DNA from: Ziziphus jujuba
Lineage: Eukaryota > Streptophyta > Magnoliopsida > Rosales > Rhamnaceae
Direction: 5' to 3'
Length of the DNA stretch: 64,000 bases
Assembly (NCBI RefSeq): GCF_031755915.1
Contig: NC_083384.1
Location: forward strand, 23,515,001 to 23,579,000
Of the stretch, positions 11,985 through 22,564 are shown piece after piece. A model generated the notes under the pieces. The model searched no databases. It saw only the letters and a program-made list of their open reading frames with translations, and was not told where the DNA came from. The position numbers were made by a program, and so were the translations under genes. Within the stretch, counting starts at the first letter, position 1. Each line of letters starts with the position of its first letter.

Positions 11985-14050
11985 TTCCCCAAATAATCAA
12001 TCTCTTGTACAAACTATTGCTTCAATAGTGCTAAGCTTTAATGAACTACGAAATTGATATAATACTCGTCCACCAATGCTAAAAGCATATTCAAAAGCAA
12101 CGGCGGATATAGGATACTCAATAGATCACCAGCCATTGAAGCAACTTCGGGATAACGAAACTGATTTGCTTTCCAATAATCAAGCACATTCAATTCAATT
12201 TCACTAGCCATCCTTGACTCCTTTTAAATAAAGCTCCAATTGTGATTTTTTTGTATTGGCACCTAACTCTTCAATTTCACAAATATTAAATTCCTACATT
12301 GTTAGAAAATAAAAATTTTAATAAGATTATTTTTCAAAAAATTATAGATAATCACTAATTAACACAAGTACAAACAATTAAAATAAATAAAAAATTTAAG
12401 AGTCATTTACCTTCAAAATGGAACTAGCTGTCTTTCTAAAAGAAATGACATCTTCTCCAACACCACAAGATGTGGTACTCTGTTCTTTATCCAAAGAATG
12501 TGTAGAAGATATCAAAGGTCTTTTTTGAACATACTCCTTAAATATTGAAAATAATTTTCTCTTCACACGTATAAATTCACTATAACCACTTGCTCCATAA
12601 ATTTTTCTATAACACCAAACTACAAATTGAAGCTTATATTGAGGATCCACAACCACTACAATGGCTAATATCAAACAAAATTCTGACCAATACTTCTCAA
12701 ATTTTTTAAGCATTTGATTAGCCATGGTTCTCAAGTAATCATCCTCACTTTCAATATTTTCCTTCAATGTAACATAACAAAAGAAAACCAAGGCAAAGTA
12801 CAAATTTGAAGTAGGATATTTAGTGCTAAAAAATATGCAAGTGATATCATAAAACAAACCCAAGAATCTACTTATCTTTTCAATCTTCTCCCACTCATAA
12901 CTAGAAGGACAACTCTTATAGTTTGAATCGCTTAGTTCCAAATGACAAAAGGCACATCGATAGTATAATGCACTTTCAAGCATTAAATACCTAGAGTTCC
13001 ATCTAGTAGACACATCTTGCCTCAAACCTCTCTTAGAGTCCATTGACAACAATTTTCATTCCAAAAACTTTTGTTTTCTTACTTGTGACCCTCTTACATA
13101 TTTAATACTTTCCCGAATCTTATGAACAACATTATCAATATCTTTCAACCCATCTTGTACTACCAAATTAATGATATGAGCACAACATCTAAGGTGAAAA
13201 AATCACCATCACAAACTACAGCCCCCTTTAATTGCAATTTAGTAACTAACAAATCAACAGAGAGATCATTGGCAGAAGCATTATCCAAAGTTAAAGAAAA
13301 TAATTTTGTCTCAATTCCCCATTCACATAACAAAGAGTATAGTTTTTATGCCAATGCTATACTGGTATGCGGAGGTGGCATATAACAGAAATTTAACACT
13401 CTTTTTTGCAAGACCCACTCTTTGTCAATGAAATGGCAAGTAAGACATATATATCCATCAGTAGTTGTAGAAGTCCATAAATCAGAAATCAAACAAATTT
13501 TACTAGGAGTTGCATCCAATATGCATTTTATCCTACATTTTTCCTTTAAATGCATTTTAAGAACATCCGACTTAGCAGTATTTCTAGAAACAAGTTGTAT
13601 ATCAGGATGCAAATATTGAAATATGGTTCTAATTCCCTCATACTCAACAAATTGGAAAGGAAATCACGCATGATTATGGCCAAAGTTACCCATTCTCGAA
13701 AATGCTCAAAGTCAAATTTAGATGCATTCAATGAGATAGTCCCTCTATCTTGAGATATCAATAATTGGCCTATATCACGAGTGCTTCTTCTCACACAATT
13801 TTTTAAATGACGCATCAAATTTCCCATTCCATATTTACTATCACAATCTTTACATTTACATTTTTGCTTACCATCAACATCCAATGGAAGCATATCAAAG
13901 TAAGACCAAACCTTTGAAGTGAGTTTTTTCTTGCGTTTCACTTTATGCTCACTTGTGACTCCGTTCATAAGACTTGCATCATCTTCTAAATTAATAGGCA
14001 TTTCAAAGCTACTTGATTCAAGATTTACTTGAAGTCCATCGATGTTTATC
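11985..14050 (-). pseudogene. hAT transposase (RICESLEEPER/BED-hAT type), inactivated
   Basis: Order on the minus strand: BED finger at 14001-13700, with SKVWSYFDMLP and a CX2C...HX4C ligand set (CKDC, then HLKNC). Next is the first catalytic block with ICLISDLWTSTTTDGYICL at 13612-13400, then the LTLDNASAND block near 13290, CCAHIINLVVQDGLKDID near 13190-13130, and DVSTRWNSRYLMLESAL through the DUF4413-like region at 13052-12396. The C-terminal dimerisation region (YWKANQFRYPEVASMA, then EYAFSIGGRVLYQFRSSL) is at 12235-11985. A frameshift near 13600, a stop before 13052, a frameshift in the dimerisation domain and a TGA in place of the usual Trp near its end rule out function. A CATGTAG acceptor near 14050 suggests a first exon or intron upstream. 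Confidence 0.88.
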
Positions 14051-15413
14051 TACATGTTTTAAAAAAAATAAAATAAAATAAATTATATATTAAAATAAAA
14101 TATTGTAACAACCTTATAATAAACATGTATATAATTTTTTATTTCCAAATCACAAAGCAGAATATATACACACATATGCACATATATAATTTTTTTATTT
14201 CCCAAGCTATAAGAGGTATAAGATGGCCAAATATCTATGCAATCAGCCTCAACCAAAGTAATACAATCAAGATATTCATAAATTTTGAATAATACAATCC
14301 AAATATTCATAAAACAAAGAAAAAAGTCAAAGGAAAAAAAATTTCAAGAAAGTCACAAACTTCCAACAACTCCATAAACAAGTTCCGATTGGTTTTTGAA
14401 GTTCTGATTAGTTTTTTAGGCATATTTGTCTACCAACTACTTGAAAGGTGAATGACCCTGTACAATCTACATGAAGCATGGTTCATAAAAAAGTCCCATC
14501 ACTCACCAAAAAAATAATCAAATAAAAAAATACATACTCAATAAACTTTTTGACAAAATAATAGACTCCAATTAATACCTAGGAAAGGAATGAGAATTTT
14601 GCAAACATCTATGATATAACATATAGAGAGGAATACTTGCCAATAATTCGCTTAAATGGCGTGCTCTTTTAGATTCTCGAAAACCGCCTCCTATTGTTGT
14701 AAAATAAGTATCAATATACTATTGGCTTTATAATCCCATAGAAAATTTACTAGTTGGGCCGAAAACATCAACTATGTGTATCCAGAAAATGAAATTCAAA
14801 CATTCATATTTGATATTTGTCTAATGTTCTCAGAGATATGCAAATTTGAAAGTTTAGCATTTGCTTCAACTCAATATAAAAGCAACTCACCATTCATTAA
14901 GAATATGTACAGAACTCTCAAACACCCTGCAATGCCGAACCCAAAGATAAAAATAAAATAAAATAAATTAATTAAAAATCATTACAACCAAGCAAGTGAA
15001 ATAGTTGAAATGGAAATTAGTAATTTAAGCCGTAAAAATGTCAATATTATTGCAAATTTCAATTCTCCTACTTCATAATTCAACCAAATAGAGTAGAGAT
15101 TTGAGTAGCTTTCTCAGGTTCTGGTAAATAATTTGGGATGTTCTTCAAAATTTACTAAGTCAGGGGATAGCATTATACTAAGCCAATTAAAATTAAAATA
15201 TACACTCCTAAAATTTCAACTCCATTTCTTCGAATAAATAGAGGGCTTCATATAAACATCCTTTGTCTACTCAAAAATCTAATAAAAATGAAAAATGATT
15301 CACTAGAGGACTCACCGTGTTTGTTGAAAGTAGCTTCTTCTCTTTTGTTCTTTCAAGATTCAAATTTTGGGGCACCAAATCAATGAGAAGAAATAAGAAA
15401 AGACCAAAGTGAG

Positions 15414-15420
<7 letters not shown>

Positions 15421-15462
<42 letters not shown>
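15421..15462. repeat. (GA)n microsatellite in hAT leader
   Basis: About 21 AG/GA dinucleotides in a row. It lies upstream of the transposase BED exon on the minus strand (CT-rich in sense), the usual position of the hAT 5' leader. The following bases to 15600 look like a degraded leader. Confidence 0.85.
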
Positions 15463-15469
<7 letters not shown>

Positions 15470-15994
15470 CTAAGATTGAGGTAGAGAAAAGAAGCAGGGG
15501 GTAGAGGAAGGAAGCTTTGATGGACGATGGCGATGGGGTTGGCTGGCGGCTGCGTTGTGAAGTGCTGGAGAATAAGATGAAAAGTAGGGCTTGAGTTTTA
15601 GATCTGAATTTTTTTTTTTTTATGTTTTTGTTTTTGTTTTATTAAAGATTTATTTTTTGTTTTTAAAAAATTAGTAGTAGAAAATTGTTTTTATAAAATT
15701 TTTAATTTATAATATTTTTTTAGTTATTAAATATTATATTAGTGATAAAATTATAATTTAAAATTAAATTTAAATGGGTTGTAATAGGTGTAAAATCGAG
15801 TTGGGTTGACACTAAAATATTTAATAAATGGGTCATAATGGGTCAATTTCGAATTAAATGGGTCAACCTGAAAATGACAAGATAATAATCGTGTTAAACG
15901 GGTTGATCCGATTATGACCTGAACACATTTATAATAAATCCAAATCCATTTATTCCGTGTCATTTTTGAGTCATGACCCAAATTGCCATGTCTA

Positions 15995-16699
15995 CCCGTG
16001 CCCGCACAACCGACTACTTGTTAGGGTACTGATCCAATACAAATGAAGTCTAGGCCGATCACTAGGGCTCAAACCACGAGATTTAAAGACAATCTGGCTG
16101 GATTCATACAGGGATTTATCAATTCTCAAAAGGGTTTATCCATATCCGAAGACACAAGACCCGTTTTATGCATCCAGGTGGTAGAGGCTGATACGGATCC
16201 GGGTAGATATTTTAGTGCATTTTTGGACTCTAGGTAGCAAGGAATGGATCCACCACTTCATGAATTCAATGAATATAACTAAGAGAACATGGAATTAAGA
16301 CAAGGTAGAAGCTAAAGCAACTAAAATGGTGATTTACGCATGGAAGGATTTTTGGGCCGAAAATGCTGTTTTTGTCGCTGGTTTACTGTATTTTACTGAT
16401 TTGGCATTTTCTCTTTGTTTCAATCAAGGGAAACGTGTGGGAATCATCATTAATCCTATTTGGCATCCTAAATGACACATTGGAACAAGTTTGGAGCCTT
16501 TACAAGCTGGAAATTAGTCAATATTAGTTAGGGATGTCAATTTGCCCCGCCCATCCCCGAAACCGCGGTGCACCGCCCCTAATGGGGCGGTTTTTCCCCA
16601 AACATTCGGGGATGCGGGGCGGGCTCGGGGCAAATACCTAAAACCCGAGTCGGGGACGGGCCGGGGACGGGGAATAATAACCCCGCCCCGAACCCGCCC

Positions 16700-16735
<36 letters not shown>

Positions 16736-17681
16736 TTATTATTTTTTTAATAAAATTTTATTTATGTAAAATCATTTTCTTCTTTTTTTTTATTATTTTT
16801 CTAAATATGTATTTTATTATAATTGTAAATTTGTTACTTGATGTATTTTTATTGCATTGTAGTCATTTTCTTTATATTTTAATCATAAAATAATTTTTTT
16901 ATATAAATTTTTTTAAAAAAATATCAATTAAAAAACAAAATGGGGAAAACCGTCCCGCCCCGTCCCCACCCCGCAAAATCCCCGATCCCGCCCCGCACCT
17001 AAAGAAACGGGGAAAATCGCGGGGATGGGATGTAAAACTCCCCGCGGGGACGGGGACGGGATTTTAAAAACCGGCCCCGCCCCGCCCCGTTGACATCCCT
17101 AATATTAGTTTAGTAGTCAAACTAGTCAACTAGTTTCCAAATTTGATTTTGACTTTTTGATTTAGGAAACTAGATTTTATTTAATTATGATGATGAAAAA
17201 TTAAATTAGGAAAGTTATAATTTTATTATTTTGGTTTTAAATTGATTAATTCCTTTTTCAAAATTAAGGAATCAATTAATATAAATTAGATTATGAAATG
17301 GTGTGAAATTAGGTAATTTCCTAAGTTTATTCTATGTTGGCCTAAGTTTCCTAATCCTTTTAGGGTTTTATTCTGTTCTTTCAAAGCCTATTTGAAGGCT
17401 TATTTTCAATGAAAAATCACCTTCAATATTATTCAGAAAATTAATTGTGAGATAGAATTCTCTTTGATCTCTTTGAATACTTAAAACACCATTAGAGAGT
17501 GAGTGCTTAGTTTTAATTTGTCAATAGGACTTCCATAACCTATTGTGCTATCTAAATTATACCAAAATTTTTAATCACATTTTGGTTAGGGGTTAACGTT
17601 TTCCCATAAGAACTTGAATTTAATTGAGATACGGGCTAATATAATGCGGGTTTAGGTGCTAGTCGACATAGGTTCGTATCA
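15995..17681 (+). repeat. Gypsy-A 5' LTR (main part), with inserted MITE
   Basis: Homologous along its length to the 3' LTR (20957-22088), the solo LTR (27887-29021) and the Gypsy-C LTR (53646-54778). It starts inside the LTR because the hAT element removed or displaced the first bases. It carries the pol-tail reading frame (PITRAQ motif at about 16046-16070). It ends ggttcgtatca, followed two bases later by the PBS. It is interrupted at 16529-17101 by MITE copy 2, with the 8-bp TSD ATATTAGT. The (T)ATTAGT site is uninterrupted in the 3' LTR. Confidence 0.9.
16529..17101. mobile_element. hAT-type MITE, copy 2 (573 bp, 8-bp TSD)
   Basis: Near-identical to copy 1 at 4630-5189. The termini are the same, TAGGGATGTCAA and TTGACATCCCTA, flanked by a perfect 8-bp TSD ATATTAGT (16521-16528 and 17102-17109). 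The 13-bp length difference is mostly a longer internal (TA)n run (about 16702-16731). All substitutions that I can see in the GC-rich arms are transitions (C/T or G/A). It inserted into the Gypsy-A 5' LTR after that element integrated, since the 3' LTR lacks it. Confidence 0.95.
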
Positions 17682-17683
17682 TT

Positions 17684-17696
17684 CAGTATTAGAGCC
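17684..17696 (+). promoter_or_regulatory. Gypsy-A primer-binding site (tRNA-iMet type)
   Basis: The sequence cagtattagagcc, two bases after the LTR end, matches the TGGTATCAGAGCC consensus with few mismatches. The Gypsy-C counterpart at about 54782-54794 (actatcagagcc) matches better. Confidence 0.75.
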
Positions 17697-18466
17697 GAAT
17701 TTTGTTTATGTTTGATCTATCTTATTTGCTTTATTTATTTTTTTTTGTGTTAATATGAAATTTTAGCATTAGGTCAAGGTTTCATCTATTCTACACGTTT
17801 TGCATAAAAAAGAAAAATAGATAAAAAAAAAATACTACACAAAAGACCAGTTTGTTGAATTTGAAATTTGTTTGACCTGGAAATTTGGTTTACGATATTT
17901 GGAGTTACTAGAATTTTATATTGCTACTGGAAATTTGAATCTTTGAGTGTAAAATTATTTGGATTGAAATTAGTTAAAGGATTTTGTACAAAAATTTGAA
18001 TTACAAAGAACAACAACCAACAACTCTCCTATATATTTGTTCAATTTGATTCTTGTTCGTGTTTGAATTTCTTTCTCTATATTTCATCCTTGAATTATTG
18101 GTTTAATAATATTCTGTTTAGCTTTTATTCATTCCAAAAATTTGCTTGTTGATTTACCTTGTTTTTGCTTAGTAAAGCCAAGAACTAGGTTTCATTAATT
18201 CACTCGGTAATGCTTGCTTTTTGCTACTGTTTTGTTGATAATTTTAATTAAAATATACTTGTGATCTAATTGTTGTTTTGTGGGTGTTTTAATTAAAACT
18301 TTAAGATAATTATTTGAGTAGAAAAAGGCAAGAGAGTGTGAGCTTAAAGGAGAGTAAAGGCCGAAACTAGTAGGCAAACACGAATGTCAAGACCTTGTTT
18401 GAGTGAAACATGTGAAGGAGTGAATTTGATGAGGATTTATTTTATTTTTGCAATATTTTTACTAAC
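17697..18466 (+). other. Gypsy-A untranslated leader
   Basis: About 770 bp between PBS and gag ATG, AT-rich. It shares blocks with the leaders of Gypsy-C (54800-59047) and Gypsy-D (63000-63520, inverted), for example attacaaagaacaacaac and gattgaaattagttaaagg. No coding potential is seen. Confidence 0.7.
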
Positions 18467-19660
18467 ATGGAAGATTCAAAAATAAGGAGAGTGGATGGTT
18501 CATTAATGATTAAAGAAGAGGAATCCATAGGATTCAAGGGTGATTCCCAAGCTACAGGGAGTAGAGATGAGCACACAGACATGATGGCGGTCTTGGAGCA
18601 ATTACAGCGGATGAATACTCATTTTGATCACCTAGATCAAAGGATGAACAAGTTAGAAATATCACAAAGTGGGTTGAATCCAGGGTTTGATGCACATGGT
18701 GGCTGAGGTCGAGGAGGCCGTGGTCGACCTAGAGAAGAATTCAGGGAAGGTAGCTTTCGAGATGATTTTGAAGAGGGAGTAGATGATATTTTTGCTTACC
18801 AAGGAAGGCCAATTTGTGGGAGACTAGCAAGGAATGAGGATGATGATCTTGGAAATATTAAGGTAAAATACCACCTTTTATGGGAAAAAATGATCCAGAG
18901 GCTTACTTAGAGTGGGAGGAGCGAATGGAGATGATATTCGTTTGTCATAACTATTCGGAGACTAAGAAGGTAAAAATGGCAGCTATGGAATTTGGACCTT
19001 ATGCACTCCAATGGTGGATAAATGAGCAAAGTACCCGAAAGGAGTTGGAGATGAACCTTTTACTACTTGGAGACAAATGAAAAGAGCCATGAGGAAGCGA
19101 TTTGTACTGACTCATTACCATAGATTGATGCATCAAAGGCTTCAATCTCTATCTCAAGGAAATAGGACCATGGAAGATTATTATAAAGAGATGGAAATGC
19201 TTATGATGAGGTTAAGCATGAATGAAGATTGAGAGGCAACCATGGCATGGTTTTTAGGTGGTTTGGATCGCGAGATAGCCAATCAAGTAGAATTGCAACA
19301 ATCTGTTGAATTGGAAGAGATGTTGCATGTGGCTATTAAATTAGAGCACCAAATCAAGAGGAGGGGTACAAGCTCATGGTTTGGAGGAGTTACAAACAGC
19401 AAGAGGTTAAGTCCAAGTGCTTGGAGAAGCAATCCCGTCTATGATTCAAAGCCAATACCGAAGCAAGGTGAGGAGAGCACCAATTGGCCAAGGATAGATG
19501 ATAGGGACGAACCTATTCAAGCATACAAATATGGTAGGTAAATCTAATCCTAAACCTTCATGAACTAGAGATATTGTTTACTTTAAGTTCCAGGGTCGAG
19601 GACATATTGCTAACCAATGCCCAAACCGAAGAATCATGATTTTGGAGGACAATGGCAAGT
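18467..19660 (+). pseudogene. Gypsy-A gag (capsid and zinc knuckle), degraded
   Basis: The ATG at 18467 begins MEDSKIRRVDGSL, shared with Gypsy-C (MADSRMRRVDGSL) and Gypsy-D (MEDSRIRRGDAPL). Blocks follow: an Arg/Gly-rich linker near 18700; the retrotransposon gag domain (AYLEWEERMEMIF, then YALQWW) at 18880-19080; and FLGGLDREIANQVELQQ near 19250. The zinc knuckle at 19570-19630 reads YFKFQGRGHIANQCPN. Both leading cysteines of the CX2C motif are replaced (Tyr, Phe), while the His and last Cys remain. At least three stops or frameshifts interrupt it. Confidence 0.85.
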
Positions 19661-19739
19661 TGGAATTCGATAGTGGTAAAGCTGAAATTGAGTTTGAGCA
19701 TGAAGAGAAGAAATTGAAGATGAAGTCAGAACCCTAAAG

Positions 19740-20160
19740 GCTTCAAATTCTTAATTAAGCTTGGTGGCGAGGAAAGTGTTGACTGTATACAAAGATGTGG
19801 ATCAAGTTCTAAGAGAAAGCATCTTCCATACCCGATGTGAAATTCAAGATAATATTTGTAGTATGATAATTGATAGTGAAAGTTGTGCTTATGTAATTAG
19901 TAATATGGTAGTTGATAAATTAGGATTAGCAACCATTAAACATCCTAAACCATATAGATGACAATGACTTAATGATAGTGGTGAGATGAAAGTAAACAAA
20001 GAAGCCAATGTAAAATTCAGTATTGATAAGTATGTGGATGTTGTATTGTGTAATGTTGTTCCCATGCATGCTGGGCATATTCTATTAGGTAGACCATGGC
20101 AATTTGATAAGGATGCCATACACTATGGAAGAGAGAATTCCATTTGTTTTTAAATTTAAA
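19740..20160 (+). pseudogene. Gypsy-A aspartic protease region, degraded
   Basis: VARKVLTVYKDVDQVLRE leads into IFHTRCEIQ and the active-site strand MIIDSESCAYVIS. The family motif is D-S/T-G, and here Gly is Glu, so activity is lost even where the frame is open. VDVVLCNVVPMHAGHILLGR, the second protease hallmark (GR after a hydrophobic ILL), is intact near 20035-20095. A TGA interrupts the region at about 19959. Confidence 0.82.
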
Positions 20161-20956
20161 GAAACAAAGGTTAAGCTGGAGCCATTAACTCTAAAGAAGG
20201 TGTTTAGAGACCAACTTCAAATGCAACAAAGGAGCGAGGCCGAAAAGCTTAAAGAAAAGGTTAGTATGGCACCCAAGGCTTAACCATCTATCCAAGAGGG
20301 CAAGGCCAAACAACCACATCCAGGTACGTATTCTAAACTCAATGGTGAGGGGAAAAACAATGACAAAGCCGACAGTGAGAAAAATCGAAGAAAAGCTGAG
20401 AGCGAGGTAAAAGAAAAATGGAGTCCATGAGAGAGAAAGAAAAAGAAAGGAAAGATAAAAAGAAGAAATTTTTTTTTTATCTTAGCTTAGGTGAGCTTAA
20501 AAAGACATTTTTGTGTAATAAATCTATGCTGCTCATGATGATTTATAAAGATACTTATTTAAAGATGCTTTTATTGTATAGAAGTTTATCTGCATTGTTG
20601 AGAGCTTTAACTAGTGGAAATTTGAAAATTTGCAAGATATTATTGTTAACTTTAAAAAGTGTGATTTCTGTAAAGATAAATTGGTATTTCTAGGATTTTT
20701 TTTTTATAGTGTTTGACCCAGGATATTGCGTTTGGTTAAATTTAAAGGAGAGGCTTCCCGAACATAGAAAGTCAAAGATTATGCCGCATGGAGATGGACC
20801 TTTTTAAGTTTTTGAGCAGATTAATAAGAATGCTTATAAACTTGACTTACCGAGTGAGTATAATGTTAGTGCTACATTTAATGTTGCTTATTTATCTCCT
20901 TCTGCTGCAGGTGATGATTTTGATTTGAGGGAAAATCATTTTCAAAAGGAGGGAAA
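20161..20956 (+). pseudogene. Gypsy-A pol remnant: RT edge fused to integrase C-terminus
   Basis: After a charged Lys/Glu-rich linker, 20470-20600 matches the segment that precedes gypsy RT (YLSLGELKKTFLCNKS). A short RT piece at 20630-20695 (FKKCDFC...KLVFLGF-like) is followed directly by the integrase C-terminal block (FDPGYCVWLNLKERLPEHR, then YKLDLPSEYNVSATFNVAYL) at 20710-20910. Thus most of RT, RNase H and the integrase core is deleted. The junction lies in a T-run at about 20697-20705. Confidence 0.82.
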
Positions 20957-22088
20957 TGATGAGAATTCACCCGTGCCCGCACAACCGACTGCCCACTAGG
21001 GTACTGATCCAATACGAATGAAGTCTGGGCCGATCACTAGGGCTCAAGCCAAGAGATTTAAGAAAAACCTAGCTGGATTCATATAGGAAGTCATCAATTC
21101 TCAAAAGGGTTTATCCACGTTCAAAGATACAACATCTGTTTTATGCATCCATGTGGTGGAGGTCGATACGGACCCGAGTAGCTGTTCAGTCCATTTTTGG
21201 ATGCCGGGTAGCAAAGAATGGATCCAACACTTCATGAATTCAATGAATATCATTAAGAGGTCATGGAATCAAGACAAGGAAGAAGCTAAAGTAACTAAAA
21301 TGGTGATTTGCGCATTGAGGGACTTTTGGGCTGAAAGTGTAGTTTTTGCCGCTGACTTTACTCTATTTTGTTGATTTGGCATTTTCTCTTTATTCCAATC
21401 ATAGGAAACGTGTGGGAATCATCATTAATCCTATTTGGAATCCTACATCCCACATTGGAAGAGATTTGGAGCCTTTACAAGCTGGAAATTAGTTAATATA
21501 GTTTAGTAGTCAAACTAGTCAACTAGTTTCCTAATTTGATTTTGACTTTTTGATTTAGGAAACTAGCTTTTATTTTGGTTTTATTTAATTATGTTGCTAG
21601 ATAAATTAACTTAGGAAATTTAGAATCTTATTATCTTGATTTTAAATGAATTAATTTCTTTTTCAAAATTAAGGAATCAATTAATGCAAATTAGATTAGG
21701 AAAGGGTGTGAAATTAGGTAATTTCCTAATTTAATTCTATGTTGGCTGAAATTTCTTAATCCTGGTAGAGTTTTATTTTTTTTCTTTCAAAGCCTATTTA
21801 AAGGCTTATTTTCAATGAAAAATCACTTTCAATATTAGTCAAAAAATTAATTGTGAGATAGAATTTTCTTTGTTCTCTTTGAACACCTAAAACACCATTA
21901 GAGAGTGAGTGTTTTAGTTTTGATTTATCAATAGGACTTCCATAACCTATTGTAACATCTTCATTATTCCAAGGTTTCTTATCATAAGTTGGTTAGGGGT
22001 TAAGGTTTTCCCATAAGAACTTGAATTTAAATGAGATCCGGGCTAATGTAATACGGGTTTAGGCATCAGTTCACCTATGTTTGTATCA
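20957..22088 (+). repeat. Gypsy-A 3' LTR (1132 bp)
   Basis: Begins TGATGAGAATTC and ends TTTGTATCA; boundaries are fixed by comparison with the TSD-flanked solo LTR at 27887-29021. Pol reads in frame into the LTR for about 15 codons to a TAG, then the same frame continues with the GPITRAQAKRFK tail. The region around 21480-21510 is the empty-site counterpart of the MITE insertion in the 5' LTR. Confidence 0.92.
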
Positions 22089-22505
22089 ATAAACTTATGG
22101 ATATACTCATTGATTGATAGGTTTCCTTTCTTCAATCCCATGAGATTATCAGTGAGAAGAATCTCTTTCTCCTTTGTGGCTGGTAATAGGTGTTGTTCAA
22201 TGGAGTACAACATAAGATACACTGTGTTCAATCCAAATGTAAAACTTAAGACATCGATACTCATTATACCAAGTAACTAGGTGATTAAAAGACCATCCTT
22301 TTTACCCAAAGAGCAAAATTTGGATTGACAATATTTTCACTATTTGCCTATGTGAGTTCCATCAATGGTTTGTCTAGCCTTGTGATTTGATGATTGATGC
22401 CAAGACTTTTGATAAAAAGAACTTGTGATTGCCATAACAGATAGTTTGATCAGTCAAGTTTCATGGAGACGAGACTTGAGCATTGATGGAAATATTGTAC
22501 CATAA
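22089..22505 (-). pseudogene. Copia-1 gag, upstream half (right of insertion)
   Basis: Minus-strand reading: a start-proximal block similar to 'LDxTNYLLWxSQV' near 22490-22440, then EQHLLPATKEKEILLTDNL and LKKGNLSINEYIHKF up to 22089, where Gypsy-A begins. A stop and at least one frameshift lie between the blocks. Copia gag is nucleocapsid protein; this copy is dead. Confidence 0.78.
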
Positions 22506-22552
22506 GTTTTGGCTCTACTTTTTTTTTTTTACATTGAGGTCTAGCAACGATT

Positions 22553-22564
22553 GCTTTGATACCA
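22553..22564 (-). promoter_or_regulatory. Copia-1 primer-binding site
   Basis: On the minus strand TGGTATCAAAGC, complementary to initiator tRNA-Met with one change from the usual TGGTATCAGAGC. It immediately follows an LTR end (TTTTCATCA on the minus strand). A T10-12 run lies just downstream. Confidence 0.75.

Larger units (their letters stand above)
11185..15994 (-). mobile_element. Decayed autonomous-type hAT transposon (4.8 kb)
   Basis: The ends are inverted with mismatches: left taaacctggcaattcg, right (reverse complement) tagacatggcaatttg, 13 of 16 matching. Subterminal regions at both ends repeat ACGGGTTG/GGGTCA-type motifs, as hAT elements do. Inside, on the minus strand, are a BED zinc finger, an RNase H-like core and a hAT dimerisation domain. 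It sits in the 5' LTR of Gypsy-A: the right flank cccgtgcc continues LTR sequence. The left copy of this 8-bp duplication survives only as its last four bases (tgcc), consistent with a 17-bp deletion between two TG dinucleotides of the LTR start. An intron-like stretch and a (GA)n-rich leader lie at 14051-15560. Confidence 0.85.
11181..22088 (+). mobile_element. Gypsy-A: Ty3/gypsy deletion derivative with hAT and MITE nested in its 5' LTR
   Basis: Plus-strand Ty3/gypsy element. The 5' LTR is in pieces (11181-11184, 15995-16528, 17110-17681). The PBS at about 17684-17696 (agtattagagcc) resembles the tRNA-iMet PBS. Gag, zinc knuckle, protease and RT/integrase remnants follow, then the 3' LTR 20957-22088. 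The target duplication is gtaaa (11176-11180) and ataaa (22089-22093), 4 of 5 matching, inside Copia-1 gag. The 5' LTR without its insertions is close to the 1132 bp of the 3' LTR. Visible 5'/3' LTR divergence and dead ORFs mean it is not recent. The RT-to-integrase core is deleted, so it could not have been autonomous in this form. Confidence 0.9.

Noticed and set aside
11985..14050. Domesticated hAT transposase (DAYSLEEPER/RICESLEEPER host gene)
   Set aside because: Frameshifts, stops, retained transposon ends and a position inside an LTR show a dead transposon rather than a host gene.
15995..16240. Separate small gene with PITRAQ...RFK motif
   Set aside because: The same sequence occurs at the same place in all four LTR copies; it is the pol tail coded within the LTR.
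22553..22564. tRNA-Met gene suggested by TGGTATCAAAGC-type sites
   Set aside because: These are 12-base primer-binding sites next to LTR ends; no cloverleaf surrounds them.
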